Below are positions 1 through 10,024 of a stretch of 64,000 nucleotides of DNA, piece after piece (the first letter of the stretch is position 1; every line of letters begins with the position of its first letter). The translations under genes and the position numbers were made by a program. The notes under the pieces were generated by a model. The model searched no databases and was not told the DNA's origin. It worked only from the letters and a program-made list of their open reading frames with translations. The stretch comes from Burkholderiales bacterium (lineage in GTDB: Bacteria > Pseudomonadota > Gammaproteobacteria > Burkholderiales > Burkholderiaceae_C). Where the stretch lies: NCBI GenBank assembly GCA_025358485.1, contig JANYJJ010000004.1, forward strand, positions 1 to 64,000. Reading direction: 5' to 3'.

Positions 1-1593
<1,593 letters not shown>

Positions 1594-1647
1594 TGTCCGT
1601 CTGCCCAGCTGACGCGTCACGAAAGTGAACGTCGGCATGTGCTGATC

Positions 1648-1684
1648 AAAAACCCCGCATGGCGCAAGCTGTGCGGGGTTTTTA
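1648..1684 (+). terminator. Intrinsic terminator after groL
   Basis: An 11-bp perfect stem (AAAACCCCGCA / TGCGGGGTTTT) with a 12-base loop runs into a T-rich tract (TTTTTATTTG) 55 bases after the groL stop. This is the classic shape of a Rho-independent terminator and closes the groESL transcript. Confidence 0.9.
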
Positions 1685-1856
1685 TTTGTCGCAAATCAAG
1701 CGGGAAGTCCGCGTTTGTGTGGTCTTCGATTGTTGCGACGACGACGCTGTCGTTCGTCAATTTTTGCCTTCCTGCTCTGACTGCCATTCCTGCTCCGTTT
1801 GCGATCCGGGACGTTTAACCCGCGTTCCGTTCGATCTCTATCCCTTTTGACACGCG

Positions 1857-1931
1857 CGCCGTTCGCCATCGCATCCCGTTCGCCATCCCGTTCGCCATCC
1901 CCACCCCGTTCGCCATCCCCCACCCCGTTCG
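1857..1931. repeat. Short direct repeats of CCCGTTCGCCATC type
   Basis: Four to five imperfect copies of a 13-18 base motif (CCCGTTCGCCATC, some with CCCCA fillers) lead directly into the first palindrome of the composite repeat. A shorter, degenerate version (CCGTTCGCCACCGCATCCCATTCGCC) precedes the third repeat copy near 7654, so the leader seems to belong to the same repeat family. The stretch 1685-1856 in front of it shows no gene I can support. Confidence 0.7.
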
Positions 1932-2190
1932 CCCTGAGGTATCGAAGGGCCTGAGCAGGACTTCGATACCTCAGCCCGATCGGGGAAAGGTTCGGCACGA
2001 TCGGGGAAAGGTTCGGCACGAACGGGACGAGGTTCAGCACGTCGTGGTGTTCGAAATTCGGCCACTCGAATCGCTGTTTAGCTTTGCTGAAACGGGAGGC
2101 CAATCACGCTTGCAACCTCGGGCTGTTTGTAAAAAACACGACGCCTCGTTCAACCTCACAAGCCCGCCCACCATCTCCACCCGGTTCGCC
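1932..2190 (+). repeat. Composite intergenic repeat A, copy 1
   Basis: Three parts in order. (1) A palindrome CTGAGGTATCGAAG / CTTCGATACCTCAG (1934-1947 and 1961-1974) around a 13-base loop. (2) A tandem array of 21-base units of the form TTCGGCACGATCGGGGAAAGG (about 1976-2032). (3) A block of about 155 bases (2033-2187) containing CCACTCGAATCGC, GTTTAGCTTTGCTGAA, CAATCACG and TTGCAACCTC. The block is about 88 percent identical by eye to 7862-8016. Copy 2 starts immediately after. Minus-strand ORFs here (135 and 75 aa) are by-products of 21-base units translating in phase. Confidence 0.85.
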
Positions 2191-2480
2191 CTGAGGTATC
2201 GAAGGGCCGGAGCAGGACTTCGATACCTCAGCCCGAACAGGCAGGGTTCGGCACGAACGGGAAAGGTTCGGCACGAACGGGGCAGGGTTCGGCACGAACG
2301 GGGAAAGGTTCGGCACGAACCGGGAAGGGTTCGGCGCGAACGGGGGAAAGTTCTGTGCGACAGGCTGCACAAAGCAAGGCCATCCGCATCGGTCTGCGAG
2401 CGTGATCGCGCAGTAGAACAACCGCGCTTGCATCCTCAAGCAAGCTGAAAAATATGCTGCCATCATTTATCTTCACCGCG
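2191..2480 (+). repeat. Composite intergenic repeat A, copy 2
   Basis: Starts with the same palindrome (arms 2191-2204 and 2218-2231, loop GGCCGGAGCAGGA). It is followed by the longest 21-base array in the window: five units between 2247 and 2350 (one is 20 bases), then a degenerate sixth to about 2365. The distal block is diverged; only a tail resembling copy 4 (CGCTTGC, CAAGC, CTGAAAAA) is recognisable. The whole 1594-2539 interval contains no gene I can support. Confidence 0.75.
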
Positions 2481-2539
2481 TAGCGGCAAACGGCCGTCTG
2501 GGCTCGCCCGTAGCTGCTGATCTGGCCAGGCGTTTTGAC

Positions 2540-5500
2540 TCAGGCCAGCAAGGCCTGCAATTCATGAAGCGGCATATCGAACGGCCCGCACCTGACGCGC
2601 AAGACCTGCGCCTGTTGCACCCAAAGCGCCTGAGCCTTGCGATCACCCACCGTCTGGCTGGCCCGCAGTGCCAACGCCGCAGCGTGCAGCTGCAAGCCCG
2701 GCCGCTGCTGCGCTGGTGGGCTGTGGAACAAGGTTTCAAATGCTGTCTTAGCGCTCTGCGGCGGCTGTTGGCGCGCCAGTTCGAGCGACATCAAGGCGCG
2801 GTTGAACGGCGAGGCCACGCGATCGGCCACGGCTTGCAGTTCGGCCACCAGGGCCGGATCGACGCGGCCAAACACACGCTGCCAGCGCAGCCGCAGGGCC
2901 AGGCGCCGGCCATAGAAACGGTCGGCCACGCCGGTGGTGTCAACAGCCAACACCTGCGCCGCCGCTTCGGCCTGGCCGGTGGCAATGAACATCTGCGCCA
3001 GGTGGTTGTGGGCCAGCAAGCACTCGGTGCGGCGGTAGTCGTTGTCATGCCAGGTCATCATTTCGACGACAGCGTTTTCGAGCATGGCGCGGGCTTCGTC
3101 CAGCCGCCCCAGCTCGTACAACACGGCGCCCAAATGAATGTCGATCTTTATAGCGCTGCCACGGTTGCCATACAACCGCTCGCGTTGCGCGCGGGCTTGG
3201 GCCAGCAGCTCGTGCGCTGCGATGTACTCGCCGCGCCAATAGTGCATCACACCCAGGTTGCTCATGGTGGGCAACGCGCCTGGCCAATCGTTGGCGGAGT
3301 TGTAGGCCAGCAGCGCCAAGTGGCCCTCAGCCATGGCGCTTTCCAGTCGGTCGCCAAAAGCGTGAATGCTGCTGCGCGTTTGGCGGTAGCTGGCTTGGTC
3401 GGCCGCGCTGCCTTCGCTCTCGACCCATGGCTCTTGCTTGGCCAAAAGCGCCAGTGCTTCGTCGGCGCGGTTGTTCATGCCCCAATGAAAACCGAGCATG
3501 CGCGCCAGGTACCAAGCCAGCTCTGGCCGGCCGACTGCCGCGGCGCGGGGGATGGCGGCGAGGATGGCTTCTTCTTCGATGGGTTGGGCCAGATTGGTGA
3601 GCCAGCCGTTGTGGTGGTTCAAGGCCGAGAGCCGCTGCGCTTCGGTCTCGGCCAGGGCCTGCAAGCGCTGGATGAACTGCGGCCGCAGGCCTTCGTGCCC
3701 GGTCGATTCGAAAACATTTGCACGGTCTTCGATGGCTGCGAAAAGCTCGTCCCGCGCAGCAGCTTCGCTGGCGAACGGGGTGCGGTCGAAGGCGGCTATG
3801 GCACGGTCTAGCAACGCCGCTTGTTCATTGGCCAACGCGGCTGCGCCGGCGGCACGCGCGGCATCAGCAAAGGCGCGGCCAGCGAAGCGCCACTCGCCGC
3901 AGGCCCCCCAGTGTGTGGCCACCTGGGCCGGGTCGGCCTGGTGCTGCTGCAGGTGCTCGGCCACGAAGCGGTGCATGAACTCGGCCACGGCGGCCGGTAC
4001 GGCGGCCGGTACGGCGGCCAGTGTGACGCTGGCGATCACGTCGTGCACAAACCTGCGGCCGTAGAAGACCTGGCGCAGTTCCAGTTCGCGGAGCGGTTCG
4101 CTCAGTTCAATCGGTGCGCAAGCCAAGGCGGCTGCGGCCAGCTGCACGCTGTAGCCGCTGCCGGCGATGGCTGCCATTTGTGCCAAGTGCCGCGCGCGAG
4201 GTGACAGCAGATCGATACGCCGCTCTATCACCGCCTGGATACTGGACGGCAACGGCAGCAAGGCTTGTGCGCCGGGGATGTGGTCAGCCACGTTGGGCAC
4301 CGTGGACAGCAACAGCTTCACCGATTCCAACAAAAACGCGGGGTTGCCGCCGACCTGGTTCCAGATGAATGTGGCCCAGGCATCTGCTCGCAGTCCCGGC
4401 ACTTGCAGACAGGCCAGCAGCGCGTGCGCGTCCGCTGCCGAAAGCGGGTTCAAGTCGACCTGACGCCAAATGTGTGCGCTTTGCAGCGACGACATCAACG
4501 CTGTGGTGTCCGCATTGGCCTCTTCGGGACGACGTGCAAAAACAAAGCGCAACGCCTGCCGGGTCGGCGGCACGCGGTGCGCGGAGGCGCTGGTGGCGGG
4601 TACGGCAGGCGGATGTTGCGGCTCGGCCAACACGCGCAGGGCGGCCAGGCTGGCGCTGTCGGCAAACTGCAGGTCGTCCAGCACAAAGGCCACCGCGCCG
4701 CGCTCTGTGCAGTCGACCAGCAGCCGGGCCAGCGCCATCAAGGCTTGGCTGCGTTCGTACTCGGTGCGCACCGGCTCTACCCTCAAACCGGCCAAGCTGG
4801 CAAGGCGCGGCAGCACCCGTGCTGCCTGAGCAGCGTGCGCGCTTTGCAAAGGTGGCTTGAAGCGGTCGATGGCGGCGAGCAGCAAGCGGCTGAGTGAGGC
4901 GTACGGCAAAACCGCGTCTCCGGGCCGCGCGCTGGCCAGCGCCACGGGGCCCAGTGTGGCGGCCCAATCGGAGAGCAAACGGCTTTTGCCGACGCCTGCT
5001 TCGCCCGCCACACAGATCACCTGGCCTTCGTAAAAGGCTTGATGCATGGTGCTCAAAGCCATTTCCCGGCCCACCAGCTGCGGCGGCCGCAGCACGCTGG
5101 CGGGCAGTTCCTGAGGAGTTATCGACGCGGTTGCCCAGGCTGCTTGAATGTCTTGCGCAGTGCGTGCCGCAGCCAGAATGGTGTCGCCAAGCAGCCGCGT
5201 GGCGGCCGATGGCTGCACACCGTAAACCTGCCGCAACATGTCGCGGCAGCGATCCCAAGCGCCCAATGCGGCAGCATGGTCGCCGCGCAGGTAGTAAATC
5301 TGCATCAGAACCCGAAATGCCTCCTCGCTTTCGCGGTCGACGTGCAGCAACTGTTCGGCGGCAAACAGCGCATCGTCCAGTCGCTGGTCTGGGCCGGCGG
5401 CCGCGGCTTCGCGCACCTCGGCCAGCCATTCGCGCTTGCGCCGTTCGCGCTCAGTCTCCCGCCGCGCGTCCAGCCAAGCGGCGAAGCCCTCGCAGTCGTC

Positions 5501-5944
5501 GAACTCCAAGCCTTGCAGCAGCGGGGCCGATGGCGGATCTGGCGGGTCTACCGCCACACCTGTGGCAAGGCTGAGGACAGTGCCGTTGTCGGCCACCACA
5601 TCGCCGGCGTCCTGGCGCAGTTTGAGCAGCCTTTGCCGCAGGTTGCCGCGCGCCCGTTCTTCGCTGACCTCGGGCCACAACAGCCCCGCCAGGCGTGACC
5701 TCGGCGTGGGGCCTTCCAGCCACAACCAAGCCAACATTGCGGCATGTTTGCGCTCCAGCGGCCTGGGGGCGTTGTTGCTGCTGTGCCAAGTGGCGCTCTG
5801 GTGAACGCTCAAATGGATGTTTGGAGTCGAAACGCCGCCAGCGTTGTCGCCAGGCGCGCTTTCCATGCTGCTTTCGACCTTATCGACTTCGGTCGTTGCT
5901 GACAGAGGTGGTGGCTTTTGCTTCATAGGCCGCATTTCGATCAC
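2540..5944 (-). CDS. SARP/BTAD-type transcriptional regulator with AAA ATPase and TPR-like region
   Basis: A 1134-residue cytoplasmic regulator. Residues about 60-130 look like an OmpR-type winged helix (LWPEVSEERARGNLRQRL); 150-260 match the bacterial transcriptional activator domain (HVDRESEEAFRVLM, LRGDHAAAL). Residues from about 287 form a P-loop ATPase that opens with the LVGRE motif common in STAND proteins and carries Walker A GEAGVGKS at 314-321 and a Walker B-like FVLDDLQFAD. The C-terminal half is alpha-helical and repeat-like, as in MalT/SARP relatives. The first codon is GTG; ATGs 3 and 6 codons later are alternatives. It is monocistronic, and the next gene across its 5' region is a divergent PEP-CTERM protein that could be a target (inference). 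Ligand and regulon are unknown. Confidence 0.85.
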   Translation of the reverse strand: MIEMRPMKQKPPPLSATTEVDKVESSMESAPGDNAGGVSTPNIHLSVHQSATWHSSNNAPRPLERKHAAMLAWLWLEGPTPRSRLAGLLWPEVSEERARGNLRQRLLKLRQDAGDVVADNGTVLSLATGVAVDPPDPPSAPLLQGLEFDDCEGFAAWLDARRETERERRKREWLAEVREAAAAGPDQRLDDALFAAEQLLHVDRESEEAFRVLMQIYYLRGDHAAALGAWDRCRDMLRQVYGVQPSAATRLLGDTILAAARTAQDIQAAWATASITPQELPASVLRPPQLVGREMALSTMHQAFYEGQVICVAGEAGVGKSRLLSDWAATLGPVALASARPGDAVLPYASLSRLLLAAIDRFKPPLQSAHAAQAARVLPRLASLAGLRVEPVRTEYERSQALMALARLLVDCTERGAVAFVLDDLQFADSASLAALRVLAEPQHPPAVPATSASAHRVPPTRQALRFVFARRPEEANADTTALMSSLQSAHIWRQVDLNPLSAADAHALLACLQVPGLRADAWATFIWNQVGGNPAFLLESVKLLLSTVPNVADHIPGAQALLPLPSSIQAVIERRIDLLSPRARHLAQMAAIAGSGYSVQLAAAALACAPIELSEPLRELELRQVFYGRRFVHDVIASVTLAAVPAAVPAAVAEFMHRFVAEHLQQHQADPAQVATHWGACGEWRFAGRAFADAARAAGAAALANEQAALLDRAIAAFDRTPFASEAAARDELFAAIEDRANVFESTGHEGLRPQFIQRLQALAETEAQRLSALNHHNGWLTNLAQPIEEEAILAAIPRAAAVGRPELAWYLARMLGFHWGMNNRADEALALLAKQEPWVESEGSAADQASYRQTRSSIHAFGDRLESAMAEGHLALLAYNSANDWPGALPTMSNLGVMHYWRGEYIAAHELLAQARAQRERLYGNRGSAIKIDIHLGAVLYELGRLDEARAMLENAVVEMMTWHDNDYRRTECLLAHNHLAQMFIATGQAEAAAQVLAVDTTGVADRFYGRRLALRLRWQRVFGRVDPALVAELQAVADRVASPFNRALMSLELARQQPPQSAKTAFETLFHSPPAQQRPGLQLHAAALALRASQTVGDRKAQALWVQQAQVLRVRCGPFDMPLHELQALLA

Positions 5945-6400
5945 AGCATGTCAGCGTTTGCGCAGACCCGCCAAGCCTTGACTTGCAGGCCTTGTACTGC
6001 TGCTGACGCTCCAGTGACGCCATCGGCTGGACTATAGCGGCTGCCCCCATGCACAAGCCAACTTCTCCTCGGCCCGCGCGCACAACGCCGTCCGCGCCGT
6101 CCGCGCCAACCGAACCAACCATTCCACCCGGTGCGGCATCTTCAACCGTGCGCGGCCCACAGGTGCTGATCTACAGCCCCGACGGCGCCTTGGGCGGCAC
6201 CTTCACCTGCACCTTGTGCCATTGCCAAGCTTGGCAGCCGGACTTGCTGCAACACCTGCCGAGTTGCCCGTTTATGAATGCGTTTGCGGGAGAGTCGGCG
6301 CGCCGATGACGGTGCAGTGACGGCAGGCCGATGAACATCGCAACCAGTTTGACGTCGCACCACCCACGGGCTAACAGCCCGTCCACCCAGGAGTAAACCC
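5945..6400. other. Divergent intergenic region between the SARP regulator and the PEP-CTERM gene
   Basis: 456 bases that must hold the promoters of both flanking genes. I see no confident sigma-70 boxes or palindromic operator. The only coding candidate is the small ORF at 6049-6309, listed separately. Confidence 0.5.
6049..6309 (+). CDS. Hypothetical small protein with a Cys/His cluster
   Basis: An 86-codon ORF with a Pro/Ser/Thr-rich N-terminus (PSAPSAPTEP) and a C-terminal cluster CTLCHCQAW..LLQHLPSCPF, which resembles a zinc-binding C-x2-C ... H-x3-C arrangement. Third codon positions are GC-rich in the second half, as expected for a gene here, but no clear ribosome-binding site precedes the ATG and I do not recognise the family. 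It may be a real small protein or a chance ORF in the regulator/PEP-CTERM intergenic region. Confidence 0.35.
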   Translation: MHKPTSPRPARTTPSAPSAPTEPTIPPGAASSTVRGPQVLIYSPDGALGGTFTCTLCHCQAWQPDLLQHLPSCPFMNAFAGESARR

Positions 6401-7411
6401 ATGAGTCCCTTACACAAAACAGTCAACACCATTGCTGCCTTGGCCACCGGCCTGCTTTCAACGGCAGTCATGGCGGACAACACCAACGGCTATGGCGTGG
6501 GCACAGCGGCGCGAGCACGCAACGCCTACGATGCAGCCGCGTTCCAGTCGGCCTACCGAATGGGCCAAGACTCGTCCACCAACTACACCTCCTATGGCGA
6601 CCGGCCCTCGGAGCTCTACAACGGCGGCTGCCAGGCGGATCCGCCCTACGCGTACTGCACCGGTGGCGCCAGCGGCACCGGGGGCACCAACTTCAACCTG
6701 ACCGCAAGCAACAGCTCAGCCGGCCGCTCCCAAGGCCTTGACGGCTACCCGATATCGACCGGCACCTCGTCGGCCAGCGCCAACCTGGCCACGGGCCAAC
6801 TGGGGGCTAGCGCTGTCGGCGACCGGTGGACCGACTACCGGTTGGCTCCTACCTGGAACGGTGGCCAAGCCTCAGCCCGAATGAATGACACGCTGAACTT
6901 CGCTGTGACTGGCGCGGGCGCTGCGTCAGTAACAAACATTGGTGTGAGTTACATCGTCAACGGGTCGTTGGGCATCTCGGATTTACGAAGCAACGGTGAG
7001 GTGAGAAGCGACCTGAGTTTCGGCACGGCGTCGGCCAGCTTCGCCGCGCGAATCGGGAGCGGTTCGGCCGGCGTCACCGAAAATCATCGTGACGGCGGCT
7101 GGCTCAGCTCGGGCTGGACCATCAACCCAGCCGGCAGTTTCCAGTTCACCGGTGTCTATGCGCTGACCGGCGCGAACAGCGTGTTGAGCTTCAACCAGGG
7201 CTTGTTTGCAAATGCAGACGGCGGCGTTTCGGCGAACTACGGTTCAACATCGCACTTTCTGCTGACCTTGCCGACAAACGTCAGCTACACGTCTGCGTCA
7301 GGCACTTTCCTCTCGGCCACGACCTTGCCCGTGCCCGAACCCAGCACCTACGCGCTGATGTTGGCAGGCCTGGGTGCTTTGACACTGGTGGCCAAGGCGC
7401 GCAAGCGCTGA
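6401..7411 (+). CDS. Exported PEP-CTERM protein
   Basis: A 336-residue exported protein. The N-terminal segment NTIAALATGLLSTAVMA is a Sec signal peptide with an AMA cleavage site near residue 25. The body is Gly/Ser/Thr/Asn-rich with no recognised enzymatic motif. The C-terminus PVPEPSTYALMLAGLGALT followed by KARKR is the full PEP-CTERM sorting signal: PEP motif, hydrophobic helix, basic tail. Such proteins are processed by an exosortase (EpsH/XrtA class) and linked to exopolysaccharide or biofilm loci, so the genome should encode an exosortase elsewhere. GGAG lies about 10 bases before the ATG. A GC-rich hairpin follows the stop. The specific function is unknown. Confidence 0.9.
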   Translation: MSPLHKTVNTIAALATGLLSTAVMADNTNGYGVGTAARARNAYDAAAFQSAYRMGQDSSTNYTSYGDRPSELYNGGCQADPPYAYCTGGASGTGGTNFNLTASNSSAGRSQGLDGYPISTGTSSASANLATGQLGASAVGDRWTDYRLAPTWNGGQASARMNDTLNFAVTGAGAASVTNIGVSYIVNGSLGISDLRSNGEVRSDLSFGTASASFAARIGSGSAGVTENHRDGGWLSSGWTINPAGSFQFTGVYALTGANSVLSFNQGLFANADGGVSANYGSTSHFLLTLPTNVSYTSASGTFLSATTLPVPEPSTYALMLAGLGALTLVAKARKR

Positions 7412-7432
7412 AACGACGCGTTGTGGGACGCA

Positions 7433-7456
7433 CAGGCGGCGAAGACGCCGCCTTTG
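7433..7456 (+). terminator. Possible terminator after the PEP-CTERM gene
   Basis: A perfect 7-bp GC stem (GGCGGCG / CGCCGCC) with an AAGA loop, followed by only three T residues, about 22 bases after the stop. Position and shape suit a terminator, but the short T tract makes it weak. Confidence 0.45.
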
Positions 7457-7653
7457 ACCTCCTTGTCGGACGGCGCGCGCAGCGCCAGTCCGGCCTCATG
7501 GCAAGGCCCATTGATGGGTTTAGGTTGGCATGTCGGATTCCAAACACGACCGCAAATTACCCGCCACCGCTCACCACATCAAGCGGGCGCGCGGCGCAGG
7601 GCGGGCTGAGCGTTTGCGTGACCTGAGCTACTTCGTTGCGTTTGACATCCATG

Positions 7654-8018
7654 CCGTTCGCCACCGCATCCCATTCGCCCTGAGGTGTCGAAGGGCCAGA
7701 GCAGGACTTCGATACCTCAGCCCGAACGGGGCGAGGTTCGGCGCGACCAGGGCGAGGTTCGGCGCGAACAGCAAAGGCTTTCCCCGACCGGGGCAAAGTT
7801 TTGCCCAACCGGCGCGAGGTTCTGCCCGACCAGCGCAAGGTTCAGTGCCAACGGCGAAAGCTTCAGCACGATGTGGTGTTCGAAATACGGCCACTCGAAT
7901 CGCGGTTTAGCTTTGCTGAATCGGGAGGTCAATCACGGTTGCAACCTCATGCTGTTTGGAAAAAAACGATGCCTCGTTCAACTTCACAACCCTGCCCAAC
8001 ATCCCCACCCCGTTCGCC
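7654..8018 (+). repeat. Composite intergenic repeat A, copy 3
   Basis: Same architecture as copy 1: short CCGTTCGCC leader, palindrome (7680-7693 / 7707-7720), six 20-21-base units (7737-7861, more diverged from each other than in copy 2), then the conserved block 7862-8016 with CACTCGAATCGC, TTTAGCTTTGCTGAA and TTGCAACCTCATGCTGTTTG. The block runs without a break into the palindrome of copy 4, exactly as copy 1 runs into copy 2. The stretch 7457-7653 in front shows no gene I can support. Confidence 0.85.
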
Positions 8019-8279
8019 CTGAGGTATCGAAGGGCCGGAGCAGGACTTCGACACCTCAGCCCGAACGGGTGGGGTTCGGCATGAACGGGTAGAGCTCTGC
8101 CCGAACCGGCAAGGCTCGGCCCGACCGGGGCGAAGTTCAGCACAAACAGGGAAAATTTCAGCACGACGTGGCGCGCGAATTACAGCCACTCGAATCGCTC
8201 TTCCGCGTAGCTGAAGCAGACGGCCAATCACGCTTGCGTACGCAATCAATCTGAAAAAATCCCGCCGCCGTCTGCTTTC
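8019..8279 (+). repeat. Composite intergenic repeat A, copy 4 (diverged end)
   Basis: Palindrome 8019-8032 / 8046-8059, then about four degenerate 21-base units (8074-8157), then a shortened conserved block (CCACTCGAATCGCTCTTCCGCGTAGCTGAA, GGCCAATCACGCTTGC). Its right end meets the reading frame of a LysR remnant near 8280, which suggests that the repeat invaded or replaced the 5' part of that gene. Confidence 0.7.
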
Positions 8280-8438
8280 ACCGAAAGCTTGGCGCAGCGT
8301 CTGGTGCCACCCTCAGCGCGCACGCGCCGACCTCATCCAATTCAGTTGCCAGAGATTGCCATCAACGCGTTCTGGCACACCAAGTTGCATCGTTCACCCT
8401 CGCAAAAATGGTTGCGCGGTGTGGTTCGAGCTGCCTGA
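8280..8438 (+). pseudogene. C-terminal remnant of a LysR-family regulator
   Basis: Reading from 8280 in frame gives TESLAQRLVPP, then QLPEIAINAFWHTKLHR and SPSQKWLRGVV, ending at TGA 8436-8438. This pattern (a verdict on L-P-x-I, then x-x-F-W-H, then P-x-x-K/R-W-L-R) is the typical C-terminus of LysR substrate-binding domains. No in-frame start or upstream LysR sequence exists; the frame emerges directly from composite repeat copy 4. The ORF-track call at 8356-8670 uses a different frame and is not the ancestral one. I read this as a dead gene fragment. Confidence 0.6.
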
Positions 8439-8603
8439 TGAGGACAACCTGGTGGCCGCTTCGTCAGCAACAAAGCACACACCAAGCTGCGTCAGGTCAA
8501 GCCAGATGCCGCGCATCGCATCGTTGGCGATGCATGGCGATCTTGACGAAGCGCGCTTGATTTGCGGTCACGCGCGAACTTCAAAATCACGCTCAAAATC
8601 GGC

Positions 8604-9215
8604 TCAAAAGGTGAACCGCGCCCCGAGCGTGAAGGCATCGGCTGACACCTTGTTCGACAGCTTGCCGTAGGCCTCGTAATCGGCGGTCAAGGCCAGGCTG
8701 CGGTTCAGGCGGTATTCGCCGCCGAAGCCGCCCATCAGGTAGCGCCTGCTGCCGATAAGGTTGTCGGAGGTGGCCAACAGATTGGTGCCAGTGGCTTTGC
8801 CGAACGACACGCCGAGCTTGCCGATCAGAGCGAATGATTCGCTGACGCGATAGCGCGCCGTGCCCGCCACGTACAGGCTGCGGCCCGACACGGTTTGTTT
8901 GACGCCAACGCCGCTGCTGGTGAAGGTGTCGTTCAAGCTGCCCAAGCGCGTGTAGCCGGCTTGCACGCCAAAGTGGTCGGTGATCTGGTAGCCGCCGTAA
9001 ATTTTGAAAGCGCGGCTTTGCTCGTCAGCAGGGCCTTTGGTGGCGACCACATCGCGCGTGCCGAAAGCGCTGCCGCCCACACCGACGCCGACGTAGAACG
9101 GCCCCGCAGCTTCATCGGTAGTGGCTGCTTGGGCGCTGCTGGTGGTGGTGGTGGCGAGGACCATCAATGCGGTGAGCGCGGCGGCGGTTTGAAGGCGCGT
9201 TTTGAAACGGATCAT
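8604..9215 (-). CDS. Small outer-membrane beta-barrel protein (OmpA/OmpW-like porin family)
   Basis: About 203 residues when started at 9215, where AGGA sits 9 bases upstream; the longer ORF to 9305 has no such site. Signal peptide LQTAAALTALMVLATTTTSSAQA precedes a mature protein with alternating hydrophobic strands (FYVGVGVGGSAFG, FKIYGGYQITDHFGVQAGY, SLYVAGTARYRVSESFALIGKLGVSFG). It ends in ARFTF, the terminal aromatic signature recognised by the Bam machinery. Probably an eight-stranded barrel of the OmpA-like domain class. It lies divergent to the two-component pair and may be regulated by it (inference from position). Ligand unknown. Confidence 0.85.
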   Translation of the reverse strand: MIRFKTRLQTAAALTALMVLATTTTSSAQAATTDEAAGPFYVGVGVGGSAFGTRDVVATKGPADEQSRAFKIYGGYQITDHFGVQAGYTRLGSLNDTFTSSGVGVKQTVSGRSLYVAGTARYRVSESFALIGKLGVSFGKATGTNLLATSDNLIGSRRYLMGGFGGEYRLNRSLALTADYEAYGKLSNKVSADAFTLGARFTF

Positions 9216-9340
9216 TTGAAATTCCTGATGGGTGGATGAGCTGCGCACTGTCACCAAGCCACCTGAACGCAAACCAAAGCGTTCCTGAAGAAATCGTGAA
9301 TTCACCCTTTCTTCAGATGCATGCGTTCCAATCAGCGCCC

Positions 9341-10024
9341 ATGAACATCCTGCTGGTGGAAGACGATTTGGAGCTGGGCAACGGCGTGCGCATTGCGCTG
9401 GCTGACCAAGGTTTCAACGTGGTGTGGGTGCGGCGCTTGACCGAGGCGGAGCACGCGCTTGAAGTGAACCTGACGGATTTGGTGCTGCTCGATTTGGGCT
9501 TGCCCGACGGCGACGGTTTGACGCTTTTGAAAAAGCTGCGCGGCGAATTGAACACGCTGCCGGTGTTGATCCTCACGGCGCGCGACGCACTGCACGACCG
9601 CCTGACTGGGCTTGACTTCGGTGCCGACGACTACTTGGTGAAACCCTTCGCGCTGGCCGAATTGCTGTCACGCATACGGGCGTTGGCGCGCCGCAGTTTT
9701 GGATTTGAGGGCGAAGCCATCACGCTGCGCGGCTTGGTGTTGGTGGAGGCCACGCAGCGCGCCACGGTGGACGGTGCGGCGGTGGAGTTGTCGCGCAGCG
9801 AATTTTTGTTGCTCAGCACCTTGCTCAAACGCGCCGACCGCGTGGTGACACGGCGCACCTTGGAAGAACAAGTGCTGCCGGGCGGCTTGAACAACGAAAG
9901 CAATGTGCTGGACGTGCACATCTCCAATTTGCGCAAAAAAATTGGCGACGGCTACGTGCGCACCGTGCGCGGCGTGGGCTATGTGATTGATCGACAGGTC
10001 TCAGTTGCTGGAGCCAAGCTTTGA
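9341..10024 (+). CDS. OmpR/PhoB-family response regulator (QseB/PmrA-like)
   Basis: About 227 residues from the ATG at 9341 (MNILLVEDD); the ORF track begins 35 codons too early. The receiver domain shows acidic pair EDD, phosphoacceptor Asp in LVLLDLGLPDGDG, Thr in LILTARD and Lys in DYLVKPF. The C-terminal winged helix (LSRSEFLLLSTLLKRADRVVTRRTLEEQV, NVLDVHISNLRKKIG, VRTVRGVGY) is of OmpR type. Its stop overlaps the kinase start (TTGA), indicating translational coupling. It is related to QseB/PmrA/TctD regulators; the signal cannot be told from sequence. Confidence 0.93.
   Translation: MNILLVEDDLELGNGVRIALADQGFNVVWVRRLTEAEHALEVNLTDLVLLDLGLPDGDGLTLLKKLRGELNTLPVLILTARDALHDRLTGLDFGADDYLVKPFALAELLSRIRALARRSFGFEGEAITLRGLVLVEATQRATVDGAAVELSRSEFLLLSTLLKRADRVVTRRTLEEQVLPGGLNNESNVLDVHISNLRKKIGDGYVRTVRGVGYVIDRQVSVAGAKL

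Noticed and set aside
1696-2103. Minus-strand ORFs (135 aa at 1696-2103 and 71 aa at 7717-7932) with nearly the same N-terminal peptide (SRFSKAK.RFEWP.FEHH)
   Set aside because: They arise because the 155-base repeat block and the 21-base units are read in phase. Between the two copies most substitutions in the shared part change amino acids (for example Q/P, N/Y, D/I, N/K), so there is no sign of selection on a protein.
2247-2365. 21-base tandem units as a CRISPR array
   Set aside because: Units are directly adjacent without unique spacers, are degenerate, and have no cas genes nearby.
2564-3811. Long plus-strand ORFs opposite the SARP regulator (415 aa and others)
   Set aside because: High-GC antisense shadows; the minus-strand frame has recognisable BTAD and P-loop motifs throughout.
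8356-8670. 104-aa plus-strand ORF
   Set aside because: Different frame from the LysR remnant it overlaps, and it runs antisense into the outer-membrane protein gene; no motif.
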